A model generated the notes under the pieces. The model had not been told where the DNA came from, made no database searches, and saw only the letters and a program-made list of their open reading frames with translations. From NCBI GenBank assembly GCA_041395525.1, contig JAWLAH010000004.1, positions 124,001 to 188,000 of the forward strand: DNA of 64,000 nt, in the 5' to 3' direction. A program made the position numbers and the translations under genes. Origin of the DNA: CADEED01 sp020442965 (lineage in GTDB: Bacteria > Pseudomonadota > Gammaproteobacteria > Steroidobacterales > Steroidobacteraceae). Shown here one piece after another: positions 1 to 8,534 of this stretch (positions are counted from its first letter, which is position 1; each line of letters starts with the position of its first letter).

Positions 1-1
1 C

Positions 2-634
2 CAAGCGTGCCAATCCGTGGAACGGATTTACGTTGCACGTTCAATTCATGACAAATTTGTCGAGATGATTGTCACCAAGGCGACGCACGTCGGGCTGAAC
101 CGCGCTGATATCACTCGTGGCCAGCTGGGCCCGCTGATATTTGGCGCACAGGCCGACACAATTGTCGACCATGTTGCCGATGCCGTCCAAAAGGGAGCGA
201 TCATTCGATGCGGAGGCAAGGTCGTCGAGGATGGCGGAATCTGGTATCCGGCGACGGTAATGACGAACGTCACGCATGCCATGAAGATCATGCGTGAGGA
301 AACCTTCGGTCCCATCATGCCCATCATGCCTTTCGACACCGTTGAAGAGGCCATAGCCCTTGCCAACGACAGCCACTACGGCCTCAGTGCCAATGTGTTT
401 GCAGGATCGGAAGCTGAAGCATTGGCGATCGCCCACCGCCTGAATGCTGGGGTCGTCAGCATCAATGAGGCGAGCCTGAGCAGCATGGTCTACGAATTCG
501 AATCGGAACCGTTCGGATTGTCCGGCATGGGCCGTTCACGTACCGGCCCGGAAGCGATCCGGCGCTTCTTCCGGAAAAAGCTGATTCTGACCAGCGGCAG
601 CGATAGCCCACGGGGAATTGATGGGCGCCGATGA
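2..634 (+). CDS. aldehyde dehydrogenase family protein, C-terminal part (cut by window edge)
   Basis: This is the C-terminal half of an NAD(P)-dependent aldehyde dehydrogenase, which oxidises an aldehyde to its acid. The reading frame is open to the left edge, so the start is outside the window. The residues QACQSVERIYV at the very start hold the family's catalytic cysteine (codon 8-10). EETFGP, the cofactor-contacting glutamate motif, and the late PFGLSGMGRSRTG motif follow in the expected order. About 210 residues are present of a usual ~480. Substrate cannot be told from this part. Family assignment is secure. Confidence 0.9.
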   Translation, partial: QACQSVERIYVARSIHDKFVEMIVTKATHVGLNRADITRGQLGPLIFGAQADTIVDHVADAVQKGAIIRCGGKVVEDGGIWYPATVMTNVTHAMKIMREETFGPIMPIMPFDTVEEAIALANDSHYGLSANVFAGSEAEALAIAHRLNAGVVSINEASLSSMVYEFESEPFGLSGMGRSRTGPEAIRRFFRKKLILTSGSDSPRGIDGRR

Positions 635-721
635 TGCTTCCGTTTCATTGCTTGCTAACAGGATTGCAGCCTGCAAGGGCTCACTGATCGGTCCCGGCGT
701 CGCTACCGGCAGGCGAATCGC

Positions 722-1230
722 TTGCCGTTTCAGATCGAGTCGCTGATCGTGACCGACTTCGCCAGCCGCGATCTGTTAGCGTGCGATGCGCTCGCAACGA
801 CCAAAGCCGCCGACGCTATTGCCGTGTTTGAACGTGCCTTCCGGGACTGTGGCCTGCCGCGCGCCATCCGCAGTGACAACCGCACACCGTTCGCCCGCAA
901 CATGCGATCAACATGTGCTAACCGGCTGAGTGGTATCGACCTTCGCCACGCCCCTATGACGGCTTGCCCGAACTCGACTATCCCTTGCACGATCGCACCG
1001 TCACCGTCACTCAACGTGGGCGACTCTGCTTCTGCAAACGGAAAATCAATCTCAGCGGCGCCTTCGCCGGACAGGACGTCGGCATTGGAGAAGTCGCCGA
1101 GAACATCTGGCTCATCAGCTTCATGCACTGCGACCTAAGCTTCGTCGATCACCAGACCGGGCGCGTCGAATGTGCGCCCAATCCCTTCGGTGCAAATGCG
1201 TTACCCATGTCTGCGGAACGGACCTTTGGA
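722..1230 (+). pseudogene. IS481-type transposase remnant, internally deleted
   Basis: Two pieces of one DDE transposase lie in different frames. The first (frame of 722, to about 900) reads VTDFASRDLLACDALATTK then RSDNRTPFAR, matching the integrase-core segment with the second catalytic aspartate. The second (frame of 922, to about 1225) reads PAEWYRPSPRPYDGLPELDY and continues with the family's C-terminal tail, ending near NPFG..LPMS. The stretch between, which should hold the third acidic residue and about 100 residues, is missing, and the N-terminal DNA-binding part is absent. The element cannot be active. It stops a few bases from a tRNA-Arg gene. The family call rests on my memory of IS481 proteins. 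Confidence 0.8.
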
Positions 1231-1233
1231 GAT

Positions 1234-1310
1234 TGGCGCGCCCGGAGAGATTCGAACTCCCGACCAACTGGTTCGAAGCCAGCTACTCTATCCAACTGAG
1301 CTACGGGCGC
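1234..1310 (-). tRNA. tRNA-Arg (anticodon TCG)
   Basis: The reverse complement folds as a tRNA: acceptor stem GCGCCCG paired with CGGGCGC, D-arm containing AGCTCAGTTGGATAGAG, anticodon stem GCTGG/CCAGT around the loop CTTCGAA (anticodon TCG, reading CGA arginine codons), and a T-arm with GTTCGAATC. The discriminator is G and CCA is encoded. Length is 77 nt including CCA. Confidence 0.95.
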
Positions 1311-1324
1311 GCGGTGTGCCGAAC

Positions 1325-1819
1325 ATGAAATCGTACTGGTTTCCGATGGGATTTGCAGGGCATCGAGTGTCGAGCTGGGTTCTGGCGCTCGCCATACCAT
1401 TGGCCACGCTGTCGGGGTGCGCGAGCCTGAGCCCGACCGCGTGCGCACGCCACGCAATGGCGCCGGTCGACTTTGCGGGCATGTACGACAAGCAAGCGCA
1501 CTGCATCGCTTCGGGCCTGATCGACCAGCAGTGCGGCGCTCGCTATGCCCGCATGGCGGGCGTTGGCAAAGAATGGCTCGACGCATTCGGCGCAGGCGAT
1601 GCATCGCGCGGCGATTTGCGGGCCGACGCCGATGGCCGCGCGTGCGCGGCGCAGCTGAGGCAACCGAACGCAACTGCGCAATCCGGCGCAGAAACTCCCA
1701 CAAGCCCAGACGCGTTTCGCGCAGCTCTGGCGGTTTGTTGCGAGCAACGCTGGCCGGACAGTCGGCGTGACACTCCCAGACCGCCTGCGCCAGCCGCGCG
1801 GCGCGACGCCGCAGATTGA
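1325..1819 (+). CDS. putative small lipoprotein
   Basis: The start ATG at 1325 gives a protein of 164 residues with a hydrophobic N-terminus ending in LSGC, a good lipobox, so it is probably a membrane-anchored lipoprotein. It is rich in cysteine (TACARH, KQAHCI, QQCGA, GRACA, AVCCE). I recognise no domain. It sits between the tRNA and the acyltransferase gene. Open frames also exist on the other strand here (to about 2112), so the coding assignment is only moderately secure; the lipobox is the main argument. Confidence 0.5.
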   Translation: MKSYWFPMGFAGHRVSSWVLALAIPLATLSGCASLSPTACARHAMAPVDFAGMYDKQAHCIASGLIDQQCGARYARMAGVGKEWLDAFGAGDASRGDLRADADGRACAAQLRQPNATAQSGAETPTSPDAFRAALAVCCEQRWPDSRRDTPRPPAPAARRDAAD

Positions 1820-1862
1820 CGCTGCACATTGACGCGATCGGCGCATCCGTCAAGATGCGCTG

Positions 1863-2849
1863 ATGTCCTGGCGTCTACTTGCACCTCGATACTGGCCAAC
1901 CTGGCTCGGGTTGGCGCTACTGCGCGTGCTGGAACCTTTGCCGCACAGCGTACACCTGGCCATGGGCCGTGGACTCGGTCGGCTCTTGCAACCCTTGCTA
2001 CGCAGCCAGGCCCGCATCGCACAGCGCAATCTCGCACTGTGCCTAACCGAGCGCTCGGACGACGAACGTGCCGCGATCTTGCAGCAGCATTTCGCGAGCC
2101 TCGGCTGCGCACTGTTTGAAACCGCGGTCGCCTGGTGGGGCGCTGACGAGCTGGTTCGTAGGCTAACCACTATCTCGGGACTGGAGCACGTCGAACGTGC
2201 GCAACGGGCTGGCCGCGGCGTTCTCTTGCTGTCGGCTCATTTCACTACGATCGAGATCGGCTGCCGTGCGCTAACACTTCACCTGCCCCTCAACGTGATG
2301 TACCGACCGACCAAGAATGAGGTGTTGGGGGCGATGCTCGCGCGCAATCGCAACCGTCAAGCGAGACGGGCGATTCCGCGCGATGACGTTCGCACGTTGA
2401 TCAAAGCGCTGAAAGACGGCGAAGTGGTCTGGTATGCGCCCGATCAAAGCTATCGCAAGAAAGGCGCGGAGATGGTGCCGTTCTTCGGCATTGCCGCGGC
2501 TACCAACACCGCAACTTCGCGAATCGCCGCGATGACCAACGCCGTGGTCTTACCCTACTTTGTCGAACGAGCTCCCGACGGTCGTCACTATCGGGGCATT
2601 ATCGGCGCACCGCTCGAGGACTTTCCGAGTGATTCCTCGAGCGCCGATGCCTTGAGTTTCAACCGGTTGATCGAAGCTCACGTGCGCAAGGTGCCGGAGC
2701 AGTACCTCTGGATACATCGACGATTCAAGGGTCTCGATCGCGATTATCCTAACTATTATGGACGACGGTCGGCGGTAGCCAAGGCACGGCGGGCCACGGC
2801 CGCCGACCAGGCCAGCGAGGCCGACCGGGCGATGCCGCCAGGAACATGA
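1863..2849 (+). CDS. Kdo2-lipid IVA lauroyl/myristoyl acyltransferase family (LpxL/HtrB-like)
   Basis: A 328-residue member of the LpxL/LpxM/HtrB family, inner-membrane enzymes that add a secondary acyl chain to lipid A. The catalytic HX4E motif is H126/E131 in SAHFTTIE. The conserved blocks APDQSYRKKG, VPFFG and YLWIHRRFK follow in the usual order. An N-terminal hydrophobic stretch (residues 12-30) fits a membrane anchor. Length matches the family (about 300) with an extra Ala-rich tail. Whether it acts as LpxL, LpxM or on another acyl acceptor cannot be decided from this sequence. Confidence 0.9.
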   Translation: MSWRLLAPRYWPTWLGLALLRVLEPLPHSVHLAMGRGLGRLLQPLLRSQARIAQRNLALCLTERSDDERAAILQQHFASLGCALFETAVAWWGADELVRRLTTISGLEHVERAQRAGRGVLLLSAHFTTIEIGCRALTLHLPLNVMYRPTKNEVLGAMLARNRNRQARRAIPRDDVRTLIKALKDGEVVWYAPDQSYRKKGAEMVPFFGIAAATNTATSRIAAMTNAVVLPYFVERAPDGRHYRGIIGAPLEDFPSDSSSADALSFNRLIEAHVRKVPEQYLWIHRRFKGLDRDYPNYYGRRSAVAKARRATAADQASEADRAMPPGT

Positions 2850-2996
2850 CATAGGCCGTTCAGGAAGAGTTCAGCCGCCAGAGCATTTCATGGATGCGCG
2901 CGGCCACCGCCATGGGGGCTGGCGCGCTCATGCCAGACACCTTTACTATATTGACCGAGACCCTGGCCCGTACAAACCGTCGAGGAATTGCCATAC

Positions 2997-3365
2997 ATGA
3001 AGACCATCGCCTCAGTACTCCTAGTCGCCGCCGCCAGCCTGGTATCGCAGGCCTATGCGGGCTGCACCTACCCCACCGCACCGGAGAAAATTCCCGACGG
3101 CGCCTCAGCGACGCTCGAGGAAATGACGGCCGCCAAGAGTCTGGTGGTGCAATACAACAAGGACATGGAAGGCTACCTCGCGTGCCTGAAGCTCGAAAAC
3201 GACGGCAAAATTGCCGAGGCGGGCGACAAGATCACGCCTGAGCAGAAGCAGGAGCTCGCGCGCATGGAGGCGCAGAAGCACAATGCGGCAATCGATGAAC
3301 TCGAGGCGGTCGCTGCCCGGTTCAATGAACAGCTGCGCGCCTACAACGCCAAGAACAAGAAATAG
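2997..3365 (+). CDS. small periplasmic protein of unknown function
   Basis: The ATG at 2997 is preceded by CGAGGA about 10 bases upstream, so it is preferred over an in-frame TTG at 2988. The 122-residue product has a clean signal peptide (KTIASVLLVAAASLV, cut after AYA). The mature part is charged, predicted helical and rich in Glu/Lys/Ala, with two cysteines (CTYP, LACLK). I do not recognise a family. A hairpin terminator follows it, so it is probably a single-gene transcript. Confidence 0.75.
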   Translation: MKTIASVLLVAAASLVSQAYAGCTYPTAPEKIPDGASATLEEMTAAKSLVVQYNKDMEGYLACLKLENDGKIAEAGDKITPEQKQELARMEAQKHNAAIDELEAVAARFNEQLRAYNAKNKK

Positions 3366-3380
3366 CAACCCACTCGATGG

Positions 3381-3417
3381 CACGCGGCGCTGGCGCTTGC
3401 CCGGCGCCGCGTGTTTC
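3381..3417 (+). terminator. hairpin terminator after the small periplasmic gene
   Basis: A perfect 10-bp inverted repeat (CACGCGGCGC at 3381-3390 and GCGCCGCGTG at 3404-3413) with a 13-base loop is followed by TTT. It lies between the stop codon at 3365 and the moeA start at 3433 and would separate the two transcripts. The T run is short, so strength is uncertain. Confidence 0.6.
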
Positions 3418-3432
3418 AGCATCATCCGTGTG

Positions 3433-4632
3433 ATGCTGACCCCCGCCGAAGCCGAATCCTTGATCGGCCAGCATCTTGCTGCGCTGCCAATCGAATCGCT
3501 ACCGCTCTCCCAGGCGGTTGGCGCAATTCTGCGCGAGAATATCTACGGGGAGCGCGATGCACCGCCGTTTGACCGGGTTGCAATGGATGGCGTTGCGGTC
3601 CGCAGCGAAGTCATTGCCCGCGGCGTGCGTCGATTGACGGTGCAAGGCATGCAGCCGGCTGGGGCGACACCCATGACTCTCGGCAGCGAGACCAACTGCA
3701 TCGAAATCATGACCGGTGCCATGCTACCAAGTGGCTGTGATGCGGTGATCCCGGTCGAACAGATTTCCGTCGCTGACGGCATCGCCACACTCGCGCCTGA
3801 CGTCAAAATCGAAGCGTATCGCAATGTGCATCGGCGCGGCTCCGATGCGCGGCAGGGTGCTTTGCTGCTATCGACTGGCGCCTGCTTGAACCCACCCGAC
3901 ATCGCGGTCGCAGCAAGTGCTGGCATGGCGCGGGTGCGCATCAGTGCTCAGCCAGCGATCGTGGTTATCTCGACCGGCGACGAACTGGTGGAACCCGGCG
4001 AGTCGATCCTCCCCTACCAAGTCCGGCGGTCAAATGTATACGGCGTGGTCGCCGCACTGAAAGCTCGCGGCTTCACGCGGGTCGCGGACGACCACGTAAA
4101 CGACGACGCCGATGAGATTGAGCGGCGGCTGCGACAACATCTGGCAACGCACGACACGGTGATACTGTCGGGCGGCGTGTCGATGGGACAGCTCGATCTC
4201 GTACCGCAGGTGCTCGAGCGGCTCGGTGTGCGACAGATTGTCCACAAGATCGCTCAACGGCCCGGCAAACCGATGTGGTTTGGCGTTGCGCCGTCCGGAG
4301 CCGCCGTATTCGCGCTGCCGGGCAATCCGGTGTCCACCCTCGTGTGCCTGGGGCGATATGTCGTACCGGCCTTGAATCGTGCGATGGGCGCCTCCGAGCG
4401 CGCACCCGAGCGGCTTGCCTTGTTGCAAGCCGTCGAGACGCGCAACGCGCTGACGTTTTTTCTGCCGGTGCAACTGCAGACCGACGGCTGGGGCCGCACC
4501 TGGGCTCAGCCGCGTCCAACCAATGGTTCTGGCGATTTCACGGCCCTCGCCGGGACCGACGGTTTCGTCGAGCTGCCGCCGGGTCCGGCAGAATTGCCCA
4601 AGGGTTTCGTCGCCACTTTGTATCGCTGGTAA
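3433..4632 (+). CDS. moeA: molybdopterin molybdenumtransferase MoeA
   Basis: MoeA inserts molybdate into adenylated molybdopterin. The 399-residue protein carries the family blocks in order: APPFDRVAMDGVAV near residue 40, EIMTGAMLPSGCDAVIPVEQ near 100, STGDELVEPG near 180, the ILSGGVSMG motif near 245, and PGNPVST near 300. The frame is open further upstream (to 3211), but ATG 3433 gives the normal family N-terminus LTPAEAESLI and follows the terminator. First gene of the Moco cluster; moaA follows 22 bases later. Confidence 0.95.
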   Translation: MLTPAEAESLIGQHLAALPIESLPLSQAVGAILRENIYGERDAPPFDRVAMDGVAVRSEVIARGVRRLTVQGMQPAGATPMTLGSETNCIEIMTGAMLPSGCDAVIPVEQISVADGIATLAPDVKIEAYRNVHRRGSDARQGALLLSTGACLNPPDIAVAASAGMARVRISAQPAIVVISTGDELVEPGESILPYQVRRSNVYGVVAALKARGFTRVADDHVNDDADEIERRLRQHLATHDTVILSGGVSMGQLDLVPQVLERLGVRQIVHKIAQRPGKPMWFGVAPSGAAVFALPGNPVSTLVCLGRYVVPALNRAMGASERAPERLALLQAVETRNALTFFLPVQLQTDGWGRTWAQPRPTNGSGDFTALAGTDGFVELPPGPAELPKGFVATLYRW

Positions 4633-4654
4633 GCGCTGCTACTCTTGAGGTCTT

Positions 4655-5743
4655 GTGAAAGAGACCATCGTTTCCCTGCATTCCCGGACCGAGCGCGATT
4701 CGGCAGCGGCCCCTGGTACCCGGCCGGCAGGGGTACTCGATCAGCTCAATCGGCCCATCCACGATCTGCGGATCTCGGTGATGGATCGTTGCAACTTCCG
4801 CTGCCCCTACTGCATGCCGCGGGACACGTTTCACGACGGCTATAAATTTTTGAAGTCGACCGAGCGCCTCAGCTTTGAGGAGATCACGCGACTGTCGCGC
4901 GTGTTCGTGAGGCTCGGCGTCAAGAAACTCCGCATCACCGGCGGCGAGCCGCTGCTGCGCCCCAATCTCACCGATCTGATCGGCGACCTCAGCACGATCG
5001 CCGGACTCGAAGACCTCGCGCTAACGACCAACGGCGTACTGCTGTCGAAGTATGCGACGGAACTGGCCGCTGCCGGTCTGCAGCGGCTGACCGTGAGTCT
5101 CGACAGCCTCGACCCCGCGGTGTTCGCGCGCATGAGCGGCGGCCTGGGTGGTGTCGACGAAGTGCTCGACGGTATCGAGCATGCGCAGCGCGCTGGCCTC
5201 GCGCCGATCAAGATCAATTCGGTGATTCAGCGTGGCATCAACGATCACACCGCCCTCGATCTGCTCGAACGCTTCCGCGGCACCGGCGTCATCGTGCGCT
5301 TCATCGAGTACATGGATGTCGGCAATCGTAACGACTGGCGCCCCGATCTGGTCGTGCCATCCGCCGAGCTCGTGAGCCTGATCCAGTCACGCTGGCCGAT
5401 CGAGCCGCGCCAGCCTAACTATCGCGGCGAAGTTGCCTCACGGTACGCATTCAGCGACGGCTCAGGCGAGATCGGCTTCGTGTCATCGGTATCGCAGCCG
5501 TTCTGCGGCGACTGCTCGCGCGCGCGTCTGTCGTCCGATGGCGCACTCTTCACGTGCTTGTTTGCAACCCAAGGCGCGAGCCTGCGCGAACCGCTCAGAA
5601 GTGGCGCGACCGATGACGAACTGCTCGAGATGATACGAGCGATCTGGTCCAAACGCGCCGATCGCTACAGCGAGCTGCGTGCGGCACTGCGGGCGCGCGG
5701 CGAGGCGGAACGCAAGATCGAAATGTTTTACATCGGCGGCTGA
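4655..5743 (+). CDS. moaA: GTP 3',8-cyclase MoaA
   Basis: Radical SAM enzyme that, with MoaC, turns GTP into cyclic pyranopterin monophosphate. The N-terminal cluster is C46-X3-C50-X2-C53 (DRCNFRCPYC) and the C-terminal [4Fe-4S] site is FCGDC plus a cysteine 14 residues later (FTCLF). The protein ends in the functional Gly-Gly (FYIGG). The start is GTG at 4655, with TGAGG four bases upstream. Length 362 residues includes an N-terminal extension of about 30 residues over E. coli MoaA. The stop codon overlaps the moaC start. Confidence 0.97.
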   Translation: MKETIVSLHSRTERDSAAAPGTRPAGVLDQLNRPIHDLRISVMDRCNFRCPYCMPRDTFHDGYKFLKSTERLSFEEITRLSRVFVRLGVKKLRITGGEPLLRPNLTDLIGDLSTIAGLEDLALTTNGVLLSKYATELAAAGLQRLTVSLDSLDPAVFARMSGGLGGVDEVLDGIEHAQRAGLAPIKINSVIQRGINDHTALDLLERFRGTGVIVRFIEYMDVGNRNDWRPDLVVPSAELVSLIQSRWPIEPRQPNYRGEVASRYAFSDGSGEIGFVSSVSQPFCGDCSRARLSSDGALFTCLFATQGASLREPLRSGATDDELLEMIRAIWSKRADRYSELRAALRARGEAERKIEMFYIGG

Positions 5744-6276
5744 TGACGATGGCCGCCACCAAACAGCAGCGACGTGCCAGCGTCACGCGGCTCGCGCCCA
5801 TAGCAGAGTTAACGCACCTCGATGCGGCCAATCGTCCCACGATGGTCAACGTTGGTAACAAGGCGATCAGTTACCGCGATGCCACAGCCGAAGCAATCAT
5901 CAGTTTTCCAGCGGCCGTGGCGCGCGCCCTCAGCCGCAGCGGCCACCGCAGCAAGAAGGGACCAATCTTCGACACCGCCATCATTGCCGGCGTGTTGGCG
6001 GCCAAGCGGACGCACGAGTTGATTCCATTCTGCCATCCGTTGCCTATCGAGCGTTGCGATGTGGAAATTTCTGCGCAGCGCGGCGCCAAGGTGCGTGTGC
6101 TCTGCACTGTGGCGGCGACGCACAAGACAGGCGTCGAGATGGAGGCCCTCACCGGTGCCAGTATCGCCGCGCTCACGATTTATGACATGTGCAAAGCGCT
6201 CTCACACGACATCGTCATCGGGCCGGTCCGTTTGCTGACCAAACGTGGTGGTAAACGCGACTTCAAACGCGCATGA
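5743..6276 (+). CDS. moaC: cyclic pyranopterin monophosphate synthase MoaC
   Basis: Second enzyme of molybdopterin synthesis. The family blocks are HELIPFCHPLPI (metal/substrate site), TGVEMEALTG and TIYDMCKA. Its start shares one base with the moaA stop, implying translational coupling, and its own stop overlaps the next start by four bases. At 177 residues it is about 15 longer than usual, from a basic N-terminal extension. Confidence 0.96.
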   Translation: MTMAATKQQRRASVTRLAPIAELTHLDAANRPTMVNVGNKAISYRDATAEAIISFPAAVARALSRSGHRSKKGPIFDTAIIAGVLAAKRTHELIPFCHPLPIERCDVEISAQRGAKVRVLCTVAATHKTGVEMEALTGASIAALTIYDMCKALSHDIVIGPVRLLTKRGGKRDFKRA

Positions 6277-7118
6277 CAACTCCGTTGTTAGGACTGGTGC
6301 TGGCCGGCGGTCGCAGTACGCGCATGCAGCGCGACAAGGCAGCGATCGAGTATCGCGACGGCCAGACGCAGCTCGCCGCAGCGGTCGAAGCGTTGCGACC
6401 GCACGTGACCAAGGTTTTCGTCTCGGTGCGCGAGGATCAGCGCACTGAACCCACGCGACGCCATTTCGATCAAATCGTCGATCAGGTAGCCGCTTCCGGG
6501 CCCATCGCCGGCATTGCGTCGGCCCAGGCAGTGGCGCCGAACGCCGCGTGGTGGATCCTGGCGTGCGATCTGCCCTTTCTTGATCACGCAACCTTGGCGA
6601 ATCTCGCTGCGCGGCGCGATCCCGACCGCGACGCAACGGCCTATCGATCGAGCCACGATGGGTTGCCGGAACCTCTGTGCGCCGTCTATGAACCACGCAC
6701 ACGAGACGCACTCGCGGCCTATATCGCTGCTGGACGCCACTGCCCGCGAAAATTTCTGCTGCGGGCCAACACGCTGCTCCTTGATCCGCCCAACCCGCGG
6801 GCACTCGACAACGCGAACACAACGGACGATTATTGGCAGGCCATGTCCACCCTCAATCCACAACTCGCGGTCAGCCAGCGCGAGATTCGCGTGCAGTACT
6901 TCGCCATTCTGCGTGAGCAGGCTGGCCGTCGCGAAGAGGTGATTACGACCCAGGCACGCACGCCACGTGAGCTGTACGACGAGTTGCGCGGCTCGCATTC
7001 GTTCACACTGACCGCCGACTCCTTGCGTGTTGCAATCAACGGTGACTTCGCCGACTGGTCCCGGCCATTGTCTACTAACGACGCGGTCGTTTTCATTCCA
7101 CCGGTGGCCGGCGGATGA
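6273..7118 (+). CDS. MobA-MoaD fusion: molybdenum cofactor nucleotidyltransferase plus molybdopterin synthase small subunit
   Basis: One 281-residue protein joins two Moco functions. Residues about 5-190 are MobA-like: LAGGRSTRMQRDKA is the nucleotide-binding loop (the usual G after M is Q19), and LACDLPFL is the metal-binding Asp motif. Residues about 203-281 are a complete MoaD ubiquitin fold, starting REIRVQYFAILREQAG and ending FIPPVAGG with the C-terminal Gly-Gly that is thiocarboxylated. There is no frameshift or internal stop. A separate moaD is absent from this operon; moaE follows with a 4-base overlap. MobA attaches GMP, but a MocA-like CMP role is not excluded. Confidence 0.9.
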   Translation: MTTPLLGLVLAGGRSTRMQRDKAAIEYRDGQTQLAAAVEALRPHVTKVFVSVREDQRTEPTRRHFDQIVDQVAASGPIAGIASAQAVAPNAAWWILACDLPFLDHATLANLAARRDPDRDATAYRSSHDGLPEPLCAVYEPRTRDALAAYIAAGRHCPRKFLLRANTLLLDPPNPRALDNANTTDDYWQAMSTLNPQLAVSQREIRVQYFAILREQAGRREEVITTQARTPRELYDELRGSHSFTLTADSLRVAINGDFADWSRPLSTNDAVVFIPPVAGG

Positions 7119-7570
7119 CTGCATTTTCTTTCAGTGCAGAGCCGATCAATATCGCGTCGCTCAACGCGTCGCTGCGTGACGTCACCTGCGGCGGCTTCGT
7201 GTCCTTCGAGGGCTGGGTGCGCGACCACAACGAGGGCCAACGCGTGACTGCGCTCGAGTATGAAGCGTTCGAAGCGTTGGCTCTGGCGGAGGGCCAACGG
7301 GTGATCGCGGAGGCGCAGCAGCGGTTTGGTGTCGAGAATGCGCGCTGCGTACACCGCGTCGGCGCGCTCGGCCTCGAGGAGGTCGCAGTGTGGGTAGGTG
7401 TTAGTGCGCCGCATCGCGACGAGGCATTTCGAGCTTGCCGTTACATCATCGATGAGGTCAAACATCGCCTGCCGATCTGGAAGAAGGAACACTACGCCAA
7501 CGGCGATTCCGGCTGGGTCAATTGCGAGCGCTGCGCGGTGCACGCGCATGATCATGCGTCCGTCGCATGA
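7115..7570 (+). CDS. moaE: molybdopterin synthase catalytic subunit MoaE
   Basis: Large subunit of molybdopterin synthase, which takes sulfur from MoaD thiocarboxylate. Conserved motifs are FEGWVRDHNEG near residue 30, ALEYEAFEALA, the VGALGLEEVAVWVGVSAPHR block and the catalytic PIWKKEHYANG with the lysine pair. Its start overlaps the stop of the MobA-MoaD fusion by four bases (ATGA), so its partner is encoded just upstream. 151 residues, the usual size. Confidence 0.96.
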   Translation: MTAFSFSAEPINIASLNASLRDVTCGGFVSFEGWVRDHNEGQRVTALEYEAFEALALAEGQRVIAEAQQRFGVENARCVHRVGALGLEEVAVWVGVSAPHRDEAFRACRYIIDEVKHRLPIWKKEHYANGDSGWVNCERCAVHAHDHASVA

Positions 7571-7652
7571 GCCACCGCGTCACCTGTTCTCAAGATTAAG
7601 ACGATTTCATGCAACGGCGTGACGATCGCAGGCAAGCTGGCGCTGGGCAACT

Positions 7653-8534
7653 ATGCGAATTTCGACCCAGGCTGGTTGGTTGATATGGCTGGCGTTGCTG
7701 GCGCCGATTGCGCTGGCGACTACGCAGGATCGCAAGACCTATGAGCTGATGGTAGGCCCGTCAACCCCTCAGCAGGGGCTGATTGTTTTCCTGCCCGGCT
7801 CGGGCTGCGAACCCGTTGCCTCACAGGTGGATACGATCTTCGCCGACGCGCCCGGGAGCTGGCGCGTGTTGACCCCGGAGAAGCGCGATACCCGATCGGC
7901 ACCTTGGTCCTATCTGGGCTGCTCGCGCCGCTTTCATCGCCACACGACCTACCAGAATTTGATCGCCGCGGACACCGACTTCGCGCGCCGGGCCCTCGAG
8001 CACAATGACAACGTCTGCGCTCGGGTCTTGATCGGTTACTCGGAGGGCGGCACCGTTGCGCCGTTTGTCGCAGCCGCAGTGCCGGGGTTCACACGGGTGA
8101 TTGCCCTCAGCGCCGGCGCGCTGCGCGGCGAGGACGAACTCAGAATGACGCTGCGGCGCAACCTGGACGCTGCGTCTGCCGAGCGCACGCTCGCACGCAT
8201 TCGCGCCTTTCCGAACGATATCGATCAAACTGTCGAAGGCGAGACATTTCGCTACTGGAACTCGATGCTCGATCTCGAACCGATGCGAGCCTACCAATCG
8301 ATCGACATCCCGGTGCTCATGCTGCACGGTGACGAAGACAGCGTCGTTCCGGTCGAAGCCGCGCACTTCGCCGCTGCCCAGAGCCGCGCGCTGGGCAAAC
8401 ACAACATGACGGTTGAGGTGATACACGGCGCCGATCACTCGTTGGGCAGCGGTACCGCAGATGGGCGGGCGCGGCTGTGGCGACGCATCGATCATTGGCT
8501 GGAAGGCTCCCCGTGTCGGGCGATTGCGGAGTGA
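7653..8534 (+). CDS. secreted alpha/beta hydrolase
   Basis: A 293-residue protein with an N-terminal signal-like segment (LIWLALLAPIALA). The alpha/beta-hydrolase triad can be read: nucleophile serine in GYSEGG, acid in HGDEDSVVP, and histidine in GADHSLG. Cysteine pairs (GCEP, LGCSRR, VCARV) fit a periplasmic protein. Substrate is unknown. Its last four bases overlap the GTG start of mprF, so it is probably the first gene of the mprF operon. Confidence 0.8.
   Translation: MRISTQAGWLIWLALLAPIALATTQDRKTYELMVGPSTPQQGLIVFLPGSGCEPVASQVDTIFADAPGSWRVLTPEKRDTRSAPWSYLGCSRRFHRHTTYQNLIAADTDFARRALEHNDNVCARVLIGYSEGGTVAPFVAAAVPGFTRVIALSAGALRGEDELRMTLRRNLDAASAERTLARIRAFPNDIDQTVEGETFRYWNSMLDLEPMRAYQSIDIPVLMLHGDEDSVVPVEAAHFAAAQSRALGKHNMTVEVIHGADHSLGSGTADGRARLWRRIDHWLEGSPCRAIAE

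Noticed and set aside
1301..2112. Long minus-strand frames near the tRNA and lpxL-like gene
   Set aside because: Arg/Ala-rich shadow translation; the acyltransferase motifs and lipobox support the plus strand.
6288..7124. 278-residue minus-strand frame over the MobA-MoaD fusion
   Set aside because: No recognisable family; the plus strand has motifs of two enzymes and overlapping neighbours.
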